Source of the DNA: Planctomycetota bacterium
Lineage (GTDB): Bacteria; Planctomycetota; JAJSAM01
Direction: 5' to 3'
Assembly (NCBI GenBank): GCA_024274785.1
Contig: JAJSAM010000004.1
Coordinates: 1-64,000 of the forward strand
Length of the DNA: 64,000 nucleotides
In this document: positions 33,116-41,180 of the stretch, piece after piece
Position numbering within the stretch: the first letter of the stretch is position 1
Layout: every line of letters begins with the position of its first letter
Made by a program: the position numbers and the translations under genes
Notes under the pieces: generated by a model
Told to the model about the DNA's origin: nothing
Databases searched by the model: none
The model's input: only the letters and a program-made list of their open reading frames with translations

Positions 33116-35275
33116 CTACAGCATCGCCGCCCCCGGCGCGACACCGTACTCCAAACGCGCGGACAACCGGCCGGCGCCAACGGGCCGGAAACGCAAAGTG
33201 CGCCGCGTCCCGTCGGGTAGATCGAGCACGCCCTCCGCCGCGGATATCGAACCGGTCAGAAAGAGATCGATGGATGCCCCCGCCGCGTCCGTCTCGATCG
33301 AGACGCGCACCGCACCGAGGTCCGCCGGACGCCGGACCCCGGCGGCGAGATCGGCCAATACCGCCTCGACCGGCCACCCCGGCGCCCACGAACGGAGCGG
33401 ATCCGTGGTGATCACCGCTGCCCGGCCGAGTCCATATCTCCCTCGGACCACCACCGGATAGCCTTCGACGGTTTCCAGCAGAACCTCGGCCTGGTCACGC
33501 TTCCAGGTCCTCACCAGACCTCGAAGAGGCGTAAGCGGCAGCCGGTCGAAGCGACCGGCGGCGGCTCCCCGCCGAACCTCGAATTTCCCGGTGAGCAACC
33601 GTCCTTCGCCCTCGAGCGAAAGGAGTGCGGCCAGAAACGACGATTCGAAACCGCCGCTGCTCCGCACGACCCGAACCTCGCCACTCGCCCCGACCACGCG
33701 GGAAAGCAGGGCGACATTCGCATTTCGTCCCACTGCCAGCGCATGCACCCGGGCCCCCGCACGGGCCAGTTCGAGTGCGGAGCCGACCACCGCATCCTCC
33801 GATTCTCCGGTGAGCAGGCCGTCCGTCACCAGGAGGACCAGCCACTTCCGATCGGGCAGATCCGGAGCAAACCACGACGCCGCCGACAGCGGTGGTGTCA
33901 GCGCCGTGCTTCCGGTGGCCCGCACGACCCGCTCCACCGCCAGCAGGGCGTCGGCTCGCGTTCCCCGGCTCAGCAGAAATCGCTTCGGCAGGCCATCGAT
34001 TTTCTCCGCGAAGGGGATCAGCGAAAAACCGGTCCCGTCTGGCAGGGACGCGATCAGACGGCGCACCGCCCGGCGTGCCGCCCGGAGTTTCATCCCGCCC
34101 CCCTCCTCCGAGAAACTCTCCGCCATCGTCCCGGACCGGTCGAGCAGAACGGTCACCTCCAGCCCCTCTCCTTCCGGGGCCGATCGCACCGGAAGGCACT
34201 CCGACAGCGGGCGCCCGGCGTAGCCACCGGGTCCGAAGGAAGACGGGCCGCCGATAACGATCAATCCCCCCCCGGCCTCGACGAACGACCGCAATCGCAG
34301 GCCGGCGTCGCCCAGTTCGGGAAGCGACACATCCCGGAGAACGCAAAGGTCGTCCAGACCGTTACCGGCCTCCTCGGGCCGCCCGGAGCGGGCACGGTAA
34401 CCGGCCGCCCCCAGGACTTCGACCAGTTCGGGGGCGTTGACCACCAGGGCCGAGCGACCGCCGTCGACCACAAGTCCGGCGCTGCGGCGATCGTTTCGCG
34501 GCTGGGGATCGCCCGTATTCTCCCGCAGTAGAGCCGTGACCTCCCGGAATCCGACAGCCGGTGGCGGGAGACGCAGTCTCAATCGACTCCGGCCCGTTGG
34601 TCCGAGCGTAACCGGCCGAGCGGCCGCGATCTCCCCGTCAACCCTCAACTCGATCCGGCACTTCGCCCCGGCGGGACCGCTCACCGCAACGTCCACCAGG
34701 CATTCCGTACCGGCTCCGACCCGCGATGGCAGCCGTAACGCCTCGATCCGGAAGTCCGTTTCGACCCGTGCCCCGATCAGGACGAACTCGATGGCGATCC
34801 CTTCCCGTTCGAGCCGGTGGACCACACTCACGATGGTGCGCGGATCCACGCGTCCGTCAGTGGCGACCACGATGCGGCCACCCGCGGGGAGATCATCCAC
34901 CACCCGGTTCAAGGCGGCAGACAGCCGCGTCCCGCCGGACCCGGCGCGCCTCTTCAGGTCCGCGCCGATGATCGGCCACCCCGCTCTCCCGGAGTCCACC
35001 GGGACCACGCCTTCGCCGAAGACGAAGAGCTTCGTGCGGCCCCGCGAAAGCCCGGAGCGCTCCGCGATGGCGCGGAGATCGGGAGCCGCAAGACCCGTGG
35101 ACCAGGAGACGTCGCAGAGCAGCACGGCCGCGGTCGAGTCGCAACCGCGCACGAAGACGCCGCTCGCGCCAGTGAGGAGCAGCAATGCGGCACCGAGTAT
35201 TAGCGGTCTTCGCGTCCGCCATTCGCGATCCGCCCGAACTCCGCGGCGCGACCGTTTGCCTTGCATGATCCGCAT
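33116..35275 (-). CDS. BatA-like double von Willebrand/GATase membrane protein, cut short by TAG
   Basis: The 719 residues comprise an N-terminal membrane helix (about 26-44), a first VWA-like domain (LLCDVSWS, VVATDGRVDP), a beta domain, a glutamine-amidotransferase-like domain (GGLIVIGGPSSFGPGGY) and a second VWA with MIDAS-like LLDRSGTM and KWLVLLVTDGLL. This layout matches large BatA-type proteins of planctomycetes and relatives, which normally end in a membrane helix. That helix lies just past this stop in the same frame. The first Met is at 35275 with another at 35266; neither has a strong ribosome-binding site. Function in the family is unclear, probably envelope signalling or proteolysis control. 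Confidence 0.8.
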   Translation of the reverse strand: MRIMQGKRSRRGVRADREWRTRRPLILGAALLLLTGASGVFVRGCDSTAAVLLCDVSWSTGLAAPDLRAIAERSGLSRGRTKLFVFGEGVVPVDSGRAGWPIIGADLKRRAGSGGTRLSAALNRVVDDLPAGGRIVVATDGRVDPRTIVSVVHRLEREGIAIEFVLIGARVETDFRIEALRLPSRVGAGTECLVDVAVSGPAGAKCRIELRVDGEIAAARPVTLGPTGRSRLRLRLPPPAVGFREVTALLRENTGDPQPRNDRRSAGLVVDGGRSALVVNAPELVEVLGAAGYRARSGRPEEAGNGLDDLCVLRDVSLPELGDAGLRLRSFVEAGGGLIVIGGPSSFGPGGYAGRPLSECLPVRSAPEGEGLEVTVLLDRSGTMAESFSEEGGGMKLRAARRAVRRLIASLPDGTGFSLIPFAEKIDGLPKRFLLSRGTRADALLAVERVVRATGSTALTPPLSAASWFAPDLPDRKWLVLLVTDGLLTGESEDAVVGSALELARAGARVHALAVGRNANVALLSRVVGASGEVRVVRSSGGFESSFLAALLSLEGEGRLLTGKFEVRRGAAAGRFDRLPLTPLRGLVRTWKRDQAEVLLETVEGYPVVVRGRYGLGRAAVITTDPLRSWAPGWPVEAVLADLAAGVRRPADLGAVRVSIETDAAGASIDLFLTGSISAAEGVLDLPDGTRRTLRFRPVGAGRLSARLEYGVAPGAAML

Positions 35276-35383
35276 CTTTGAATTCTCGCACGAAGCGCCG
35301 GAGAGGGCCCTCCGAAAGCGCTGGTGCGACCAGACCTTTCAACGCACGAAAGCCGCCTAAATCAAGGGCTTGGCCAATTATGT

Positions 35384-35412
35384 TTGACCGTTTCAGGGGC
35401 CTGTGCTAGCTT
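35384..35412 (+). promoter_or_regulatory. Promoter of the HU gene
   Basis: TTGACC (35384-35389) and TAGCTT (35407-35412) are spaced by 17 bases, about 60 bases before the HU ribosome-binding site. It is one of the better sigma70-type matches in the window, as expected for a highly expressed nucleoid protein. Confidence 0.6.
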
Positions 35413-35478
35413 TCGCGAGTTGTCGCATTCCTGACCACTTTAGGGCACCCAAAGGGCGTACAAGGAGGAAGTGTTCCC

Positions 35479-35748
35479 ATGAACAGGGCTGAACTCTGCG
35501 AAGCCGTTGCAAAGGACATGAAGGGGACCAAGGCCGAGGCCGACCGCTTCCTGTCGTCGTTGCTGAAGTGTCTCACCAAGGGCTTGAAGAAGGACAAGGC
35601 CGTCCAGCTCGTTGGCTTCGGGACGTTCAGTGTGAAGAAGCGCGCCGCACGGAAGGGTCGCAACCCGCAGACCGGCGAGACCATCAAGATCAAGGCATCC
35701 AGGTCGGTCGGCTTCCGGGCCGGCAAGACTCTGAAGGAGTCGATCTGA
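35479..35748 (+). CDS. HU-family nucleoid DNA-binding protein
   Basis: The 89-residue protein is a full-length HU/IHF-fold protein: MNRAELCEAVAKDMKGTKAE for the helical dimer body, VGFGTFSVKKRAARKGRNPQ for the strands, RNPQTGE at 61-67 for the DNA-intercalating arm, and the C-terminal helix VGFRAGKTLKESI. It bends and compacts DNA. AAGGAGG lies before the ATG, a promoter upstream and a strong terminator downstream, so it is a single-gene unit. Confidence 0.95.
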   Translation: MNRAELCEAVAKDMKGTKAEADRFLSSLLKCLTKGLKKDKAVQLVGFGTFSVKKRAARKGRNPQTGETIKIKASRSVGFRAGKTLKESI

Positions 35749-35804
35749 AAGAGTTGCCGGTTCTCGGGCAGGCGGCCACATCGCCGGCCCCTGACCCGCG
35801 GCTG

Positions 35805-35843
35805 AAAGCGCGAGGGTGTGTTCACGCACCCTCGCGCTTTTTT
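35805..35843 (+). terminator. Strong intrinsic terminator between HU and mnmA
   Basis: AAAGCGCGAGGGTG pairs with CACCCTCGCGCTTT around a short loop, followed by six Ts on the plus strand. The mnmA stop codon (minus strand) lies in the loop, so the structure can serve both convergent genes. Confidence 0.9.
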
Positions 35844-36916
35844 GTTTGGCGGTTCTCGATCCACCCTCCCCCCAGCACCACGTCGCCATCGTAGGCGACC
35901 GCAGCCTGCCCGGGTGTCACCGCCTCCTGCGGCTCGTCGAAGCATATTTCCACCCGCCCGTCACCGAGCCCGGTCACCGTTGCCGGCGCCTCATCGTGGC
36001 GATAGCGGATCTGGACTTCCGCCCGGAACTCCTCGCCCGGAACAGGCGCTTCCCGGCCCCCCGGCACCCAGCCCGCCGCGGTGAATCCGATTTCTCCGAG
36101 GTCATCCTTCGTGCCGAGAACCACTGCCGACTGCTCGGGCCGGATCGAAACGACATAGCGAGGCTCGCCAAAGGCCCGGCCAAGGCCTCGCCGCTGCCCG
36201 ATCGTGAAAAACTCGAAACCGGGATGCTCGCCGATGACCTTCCCGTCCGGATCGAGGAACGGTCCCGGCGTCCCCACCCCGCGAGCCGCGAGCAGTCCGC
36301 GGTAATCGCCATCCGGGACGAAACAGATTTCCTGGCTCTCTTCCTTCTCCGCCACCGGAAGCCCCGCGGATCGGGCCACCTCACGCACCTCGCTCTTCTC
36401 GAGTTCTCCCACCGGGAGGATCGTCTTCGCGAGTTCAGGCTGTCCCAGGGGAAAGAGGACATAGGACTGGTCCTTCCCCGCATCCCTGCCCCGAGCCACC
36501 GCCCGCCGTTCGTCCCGCAAGACCACACGCGCGTAGTGGCCCGTGGCGACGTGATCCGCGCCGGCCGCCGCGGCGTACTCGAAGAGCTTGCCGAACTTCA
36601 GGTCGCGATTGCAAAGAATGCAGGGATTTGGCGTGCGCCCGATCCGGTAGGCGCCGACGAAGTCCTCGATGATGGCCAGGAACTCTCTCTCGAAATCCAG
36701 TGCATAGAAGGGGACGCCGATCAAGTCCGCCACCGCCCGGGCGTCGTGCCCGTCCTCGAGGCTGCAGCAGGTCTTTTTCGCCGGGCCGCTATGTGCCCCG
36801 GTGCGCATGAACAGCCCGGTCACTTCATGCCCCTGCTCGGCGAGGAGCAGGGCGGCCACGGAGGAATCGACTCCTCCGCTCATGGCCACGACGACCTTCT
36901 TCTTCCGGCCGTTCAT
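35822..36916 (-). CDS. mnmA: tRNA-specific 2-thiouridylase
   Basis: The 364-residue protein has the PP-loop SGGVDSS at 13-19, the catalytic cysteines Cys102 (CILCNRDLKFG) and Cys198 (EICFVPDGDY), and GHYAR and FTIGQRRGLG of the MnmA family. It installs sulfur at U34 of glutamate, glutamine and lysine tRNAs. CCGGAG precedes the ATG. The stop lies inside the shared terminator hairpin. Divergent from yajC; length is normal. Confidence 0.96.
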   Translation of the reverse strand: MNGRKKKVVVAMSGGVDSSVAALLLAEQGHEVTGLFMRTGAHSGPAKKTCCSLEDGHDARAVADLIGVPFYALDFEREFLAIIEDFVGAYRIGRTPNPCILCNRDLKFGKLFEYAAAAGADHVATGHYARVVLRDERRAVARGRDAGKDQSYVLFPLGQPELAKTILPVGELEKSEVREVARSAGLPVAEKEESQEICFVPDGDYRGLLAARGVGTPGPFLDPDGKVIGEHPGFEFFTIGQRRGLGRAFGEPRYVVSIRPEQSAVVLGTKDDLGEIGFTAAGWVPGGREAPVPGEEFRAEVQIRYRHDEAPATVTGLGDGRVEICFDEPQEAVTPGQAAVAYDGDVVLGGGWIENRQTKKREGA

Positions 36917-36958
36917 CTCAAACTCCGGTCAGATCGATTTCGCTGGAATGGAAAACCT

Positions 36959-36986
36959 TTGGGCCTATCCCCCGGCCCTCTAAACT
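36959..36986 (+). promoter_or_regulatory. Candidate promoter of yajC-secDF
   Basis: TTGGGC (36959-36964) and TAAACT (36981-36986) with a 16-base spacer lie 34 bases before the yajC ATG in the divergent region with mnmA. Confidence 0.45.
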
Positions 36987-37020
36987 GCGAGTTTCCCCCG
37001 GTCATTGCCGGAGTAAAGTC

Positions 37021-37341
37021 ATGTATTGGATTCTCGCGGCCGACGCGCCGGCGCAGGGTAGCCAGTTTACGAGCATGTTGATGATCATGGTCCCCATGAT
37101 CGTGCTGTTCTACTTTCTGCTGATCCGCCCGCAGCGGAAGCAGGAGGCGCAGCGTCGTGCCATGATCGACTCCCTGAAGAAGAATGATCGCGTTCTGACG
37201 AACGGCGGCCTTTTTGGTACCGTCGCCAATGTCATGGATGAGGAAATCTCCATCCGCGTCGACGACAACCGTGACGTCAAGGTCCGTGTCGCCAGAAACG
37301 CCATCTCCGCCGTCGTCAACAGGAAAGAGGACGGAGAATAG
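37021..37341 (+). CDS. yajC: Preprotein translocase accessory subunit YajC
   Basis: The 106-residue protein has one membrane helix (about 18-38, MLMIMVPMIVLFYFLLIRPQ), the LIRPQRKQ junction diagnostic of YajC, and the soluble DRVLTNGGLFGTVANV domain. It associates with SecDF and the Sec translocon. It lies 60 bases upstream of secDF and is surely co-transcribed. Confidence 0.95.
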   Translation: MYWILAADAPAQGSQFTSMLMIMVPMIVLFYFLLIRPQRKQEAQRRAMIDSLKKNDRVLTNGGLFGTVANVMDEEISIRVDDNRDVKVRVARNAISAVVNRKEDGE

Positions 37342-37401
37342 CCGGGGGACACCTTCCGTCCCAGATTCCACAGTCTCCTCCTACACATCCACTGGTGATT
37401 C

Positions 37402-40400
37402 ATGGGCCCCACACATAAGAGCAGCGCGCCCCTCGCGAAGCTGATCGGCACCATCCTTCTGATCGGGCTGGTCTGGCTGGTTTTCGCGGACATCCTTCTT
37501 CCCACGCTTGGCGGACTCCTCGGCTTCGAGAGTCCGCTGATGGTCTTCGACCTGTTCGGCTGGATGACCCCGGTCATCCTCGCCGTACTCGTGATCGCCA
37601 TCCCTATCTCGATGGGCTTCGGCTGGCGGGCCGCCACGACGTACCTCATCGTCTGCCTGACGGCGTGGTTCTGGAGCCACGACGGCGTGGACCGTGGTCT
37701 CGACCTGAAGGGTGGAGCGTCGCTGACCTACAGCCTCGAGATGTCTGAGATTCCGTATGCGGAGCATGAGGAAACGCTCCGAAACACGGTCCGGGTCATC
37801 GAAGAGCGGGTCAACAACCTCGGCCTGAAGGACCTCAAGGTGGATGCGCTGCCCCCGAACCAGTTCGAGGTGCAGTTCCCGGGCAAGGAGACGAGCGAGG
37901 TGGAGCGGATCAAGTCGATCCTCACCCAACTCGGGCAGCTCGAATTCAGAATGATCGCCATGCCTCCCGAGGACGCCCGCACCCAGGCCAGGATGGAGGA
38001 GACCGAGCGCAAGCGGAAAGCGGAACTGGAGGACGCCTACCAGACTCCGATGGGGTACCGGTGGATCAAGCCCCGCATCGTCCGTGACGCGGAAGGAAAC
38101 GTCATCCCCGGAGGGCCCGAGCGACTGGTCGAGATCCCCGAAGCGCACATCGAAGCGGAGCTGGAGCGGCGCAAGGCCAGGAAACTCGAGCCGGAGATCG
38201 CCGGCAACGCGGAGAAGCTCGCGGAACTCGACCGGCAGATCGCCAAGCTCGAGGAAGAACTCGCTGACGCGATCAAGAAGGACTATTTCACTGGCGCCGA
38301 CCTCGATCCCTCCGGACTGATGATCCGTCAGGGGCAGTTCGGCACGAGCTGGGTCGTGGCCTTCGCTCTCCGGGCGTCCCGCCAGGAGGACTTCCGCCAG
38401 TTCACATCGAAGAACGTAAAGCGCCAGATGGGCATCATCATCGACGGACACATCGAGTCCGCTCCGGTGATCCAGGAGCCACTCCCGGGCCGGGGGCAGA
38501 TTTCCGGGGGGGGGCTGAAGGGATTTTCCCGGGATGATGCCCAGAACCTGGTGACGGTGCTGCGGTCCGGCAGCCTCGAGGCGGAGATCACTCTGCAGAG
38601 TGAATTCGCTATCGGTCCTTCGCTTGGTGAAGCGGCGATTCGGCGCGGAGTCATCGCCACCTCCCTCGGACTGCTCTCGGTCGTACTGTTCATGGCCGCG
38701 ACGTACCTGTTCCCAGGCCTTATCGCCGTGTTCGCCCTGATGTTGAACCTGCTGATCATCATGGGCTCACTCGCCTTCGCGGGTGCTCAGCTCTCCCTGC
38801 CGGGCATCGCCGGCGTCATCCTCACCGTCGGTATGGCCGTCGACGCCAACATCCTGGTCTTCGAGCGGATCCGGGAAGAACGCAAGCTGGGAAAGAGCCT
38901 GGCGGCGGCGGTGAAGGCCGGTTATGACCGCGCCTTTATCACCATCATCGATGCGAACGTAACGACTCTCTTCACCGCGGTCGTCCTGATCTGGTTCACC
39001 ACCGGTCAGGTGAAGGGTTTCGCGATCACACTGAGTTGCGGGATCCTGGCCTCGATGTTCACGGCCTTGTTCGTCACCAGGTCCATCTTCACCTGGATGA
39101 TCGATCGTGGCCTCGTGACCCGGATGAAAATGCCGGACCTGTTCGGTGTTCCGAAGATCTCCTACATGAAGATCCGGGCGCCGCTGATCCTGATCTCCTT
39201 CGCCCTCATCGTGGCCGGGACCATCGGCTTTGCGACGAGCGGTGAGGACAAGTACGACATCGAGTTCTCCGGAGGCCAGCGAGTCGTGGTGGCCTTCGAT
39301 CATCCGGTTGCGATCAAGAGCGTAAAGGATCGCGTGCGGTCCAGGTACACGGACGCCACGGTCATCTCGATCAAGTCCGGGAAGCCCAACGCCGAAGCAT
39401 TGGACCTCGCGCTCGAATCCGATGCTTTCCAGATCACGATCGCGGGCGCCAACAGCGAGGCGATGCGGACCGAGGTCCTTGCGTTCCTGAATGAGAACTT
39501 CAAGGCCGAGCTGGCCCCCCAGGGGATCATCTCGATGCCCGCAGAGGCGGATGGAGCGAAGCTCCCACTCGAGTTGAACTTCAACCGCGAGATCACCCGG
39601 ACGGAGCTCCAGAAACTCCTCGACGCAACAGGGGGCGTGAAAGAAGCGACCATCACGTCCCTCGAGGGCAACAGCGCACGGGTCGAGCTAACGCTCGAAT
39701 CGGACGAGAACGTGTTCCGCGAGGAACTGGCTCATCAGCTTTCCACGAGCGACCTGGCCCTGTCCGAGCCGTTCCCGGCCCAGAGCTTCGTCGACCCGAC
39801 GACGGCCGCGAAGCACAAGGACGACGCGATCGCCGCGGTCTTCGTCTCCCTGATCTTCCAGATCATCTACATCTACTTCAGGTTCCATGGCGCAGCATTT
39901 GGTTTCGCCGCCGTCCTGGCCCTGGTGCATGACGTGCTGATCACCCTCGGAGCGATCGCCTTCTTCGGGTCCACCGGCCTCGTGAATGTGAAGATCAACC
40001 TGCCGATCATCGCCGCCGTCCTGACGCTGATCGGTTATTCGATGAACGACAGCATCGTCGTGTTCGACCGGATTCGAGAGAACCTCGCCAAGGGGAAGAA
40101 GAACCTGTCCGAAGTGATCGACCTCTCGGTCAACCAGACGATGAGTCGAAGTTTGCGGACCTCCGCCACGACCTTCCTCGTGGTCCTGATCCTCTTCGTC
40201 GTCAACTACGGCGCCGCATCCTCCATCCTGGAGGGCTTCGCCTTCGTGCTGATGGTCGGAGTGATCACCGGAACCTACTCCTCGATCTTCGTCGCGAGCC
40301 CCATGCTTCTCTTCCTGCCATGGCACTACCTGCGCGGTCGCAAGGGGATCTTCTGGATCAGCCTTTCGGTGATGCTCCTCGGAATGGTCGGGAGCCTCTT

Positions 40401-40557
40401 CACGGAGATGGCGCCGGCCTGGTTCACCTACCTGACACTCGGTGCGATCGCGTTCTATCCGGCCTACTTCCTGGTCGACCTGGTCCGGTGGCTGTTCATC
40501 CCGGACCCGGACCGCGCCCTGAATCGCGTCCTGCGCAGCCACGTCGCGAAGATCTGA
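37402..40557 (+). CDS. secDF: Fused protein translocase subunit SecDF
   Basis: The 1051-residue protein joins SecD (about 1-600) and SecF (about 600-1051). SecD has the DRGLDLKGG loop, MGIIIDGHIESAPVI and DANILVFERIREE; SecF has the second extracytoplasmic segment and NDSIVVFDRIREN. Proton-driven SecDF pulls exported proteins through the Sec channel. Before the SecD P1 loop there are about three hydrophobic segments (14-36, 48-70, 72-91) in place of one, and a charged coiled-coil insertion (about 190-300, for example ERRKARKLEPEIAGNAEKLA) interrupts P1. Both are reminiscent of planctomycete SecDF. A strong terminator follows 10 bases after the stop. Confidence 0.94.
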   Translation: MGPTHKSSAPLAKLIGTILLIGLVWLVFADILLPTLGGLLGFESPLMVFDLFGWMTPVILAVLVIAIPISMGFGWRAATTYLIVCLTAWFWSHDGVDRGLDLKGGASLTYSLEMSEIPYAEHEETLRNTVRVIEERVNNLGLKDLKVDALPPNQFEVQFPGKETSEVERIKSILTQLGQLEFRMIAMPPEDARTQARMEETERKRKAELEDAYQTPMGYRWIKPRIVRDAEGNVIPGGPERLVEIPEAHIEAELERRKARKLEPEIAGNAEKLAELDRQIAKLEEELADAIKKDYFTGADLDPSGLMIRQGQFGTSWVVAFALRASRQEDFRQFTSKNVKRQMGIIIDGHIESAPVIQEPLPGRGQISGGGLKGFSRDDAQNLVTVLRSGSLEAEITLQSEFAIGPSLGEAAIRRGVIATSLGLLSVVLFMAATYLFPGLIAVFALMLNLLIIMGSLAFAGAQLSLPGIAGVILTVGMAVDANILVFERIREERKLGKSLAAAVKAGYDRAFITIIDANVTTLFTAVVLIWFTTGQVKGFAITLSCGILASMFTALFVTRSIFTWMIDRGLVTRMKMPDLFGVPKISYMKIRAPLILISFALIVAGTIGFATSGEDKYDIEFSGGQRVVVAFDHPVAIKSVKDRVRSRYTDATVISIKSGKPNAEALDLALESDAFQITIAGANSEAMRTEVLAFLNENFKAELAPQGIISMPAEADGAKLPLELNFNREITRTELQKLLDATGGVKEATITSLEGNSARVELTLESDENVFREELAHQLSTSDLALSEPFPAQSFVDPTTAAKHKDDAIAAVFVSLIFQIIYIYFRFHGAAFGFAAVLALVHDVLITLGAIAFFGSTGLVNVKINLPIIAAVLTLIGYSMNDSIVVFDRIRENLAKGKKNLSEVIDLSVNQTMSRSLRTSATTFLVVLILFVVNYGAASSILEGFAFVLMVGVITGTYSSIFVASPMLLFLPWHYLRGRKGIFWISLSVMLLGMVGSLFTEMAPAWFTYLTLGAIAFYPAYFLVDLVRWLFIPDPDRALNRVLRSHVAKI

Positions 40558-40567
40558 ATGGAAGCAC

Positions 40568-40605
40568 ACGGCCCCGCGAGCGATCTTGCTCGCGGGGCCG
40601 TTTTT
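40568..40605 (+). terminator. Intrinsic terminator after secDF
   Basis: ACGGCCCCGCGAGC pairs perfectly with GCTCGCGGGGCCGT around GATCTT and is followed by five Ts. Confidence 0.95.
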
Positions 40606-40673
40606 CGCCCACATGCCACCGTGGATGCGCCCGGACATCCGGTATACGATCGGCAAAATGACGCCACATCTGG

Positions 40674-40679
40674 TATAAA
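40674..40679 (+). promoter_or_regulatory. Extended -10 element before the LysM gene
   Basis: TGGTATAAA ends six bases before the GTG start, so transcription would begin at or next to the start codon. No good -35 is seen at 16-18 bases. There is no usable ribosome-binding site, which fits a leaderless mRNA. Confidence 0.45.
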
Positions 40680-40685
40680 GAGGGT

Positions 40686-41132
40686 GTGGCTACACGACGC
40701 GGGGCAAACATTGGTCTGATCATAGCGCTCACCATCATCGTGGGCGGCGCCCTCGTCTGGGATCGCATCTACCGCATCCCGGTCGTTTTGCGTAATCCGC
40801 TGCCTCCCGAGGGATCCCTGCTGGTCATCGAGCACGGTGGCGTACCGCCTCGAACTCGGGTGGAACCGGAACTCGGGAGATCCGAGCCGGTTCGTCGTCG
40901 CGAACCGCCAATCCTGGGAACGAAGCGCGAGCCCGCACGGCGGCCCCCCCCCGTCGAAGTGAGGACCCACATCGTGGCGGACGGAGAGAGCCTCTCCAGC
41001 ATCGCTTTGAAGTTCTATCGCCGCTCATCCCGCTGGCCGGAGATCGCGCGAGCCAACGGACTTTCGGATCCCTTCGTGATCCGTACCGGGCAGACGCTGC
41101 AAATCCCCGGATCCGCGGACGCCAGACGCTGA
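40686..41132 (+). CDS. Membrane-anchored LysM-domain protein
   Basis: The 148-residue protein has an N-terminal membrane helix (8-24), a proline/arginine-rich linker and a C-terminal LysM domain (about 94-142: VADGESLSSIALKFY, then IRTGQTLQIPG). LysM binds peptidoglycan glycans, so it probably tethers the membrane to the wall or recruits a hydrolase; no catalytic domain is present. The GTG start follows a -10 element by six bases. It converges on hflX across a 48-base gap with short direct repeats. Confidence 0.82.
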   Translation: MATRRGANIGLIIALTIIVGGALVWDRIYRIPVVLRNPLPPEGSLLVIEHGGVPPRTRVEPELGRSEPVRRREPPILGTKREPARRPPPVEVRTHIVADGESLSSIALKFYRRSSRWPEIARANGLSDPFVIRTGQTLQIPGSADARR

Positions 41133-41180
41133 CCACCCCTCATCCGCGCTGACCACCCCTTTTCCACACCGGGCAGACGC
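41087..41180. repeat. Short direct repeats in the LysM-hflX gap
   Basis: ACCGGGCAGACGCT occurs at the end of the LysM gene and again just before hflX, and GCTGACCACCCCT occurs twice between them. This looks like a small local duplication around the convergent gene ends; no terminator hairpin with a T-tract is visible. Confidence 0.5.
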
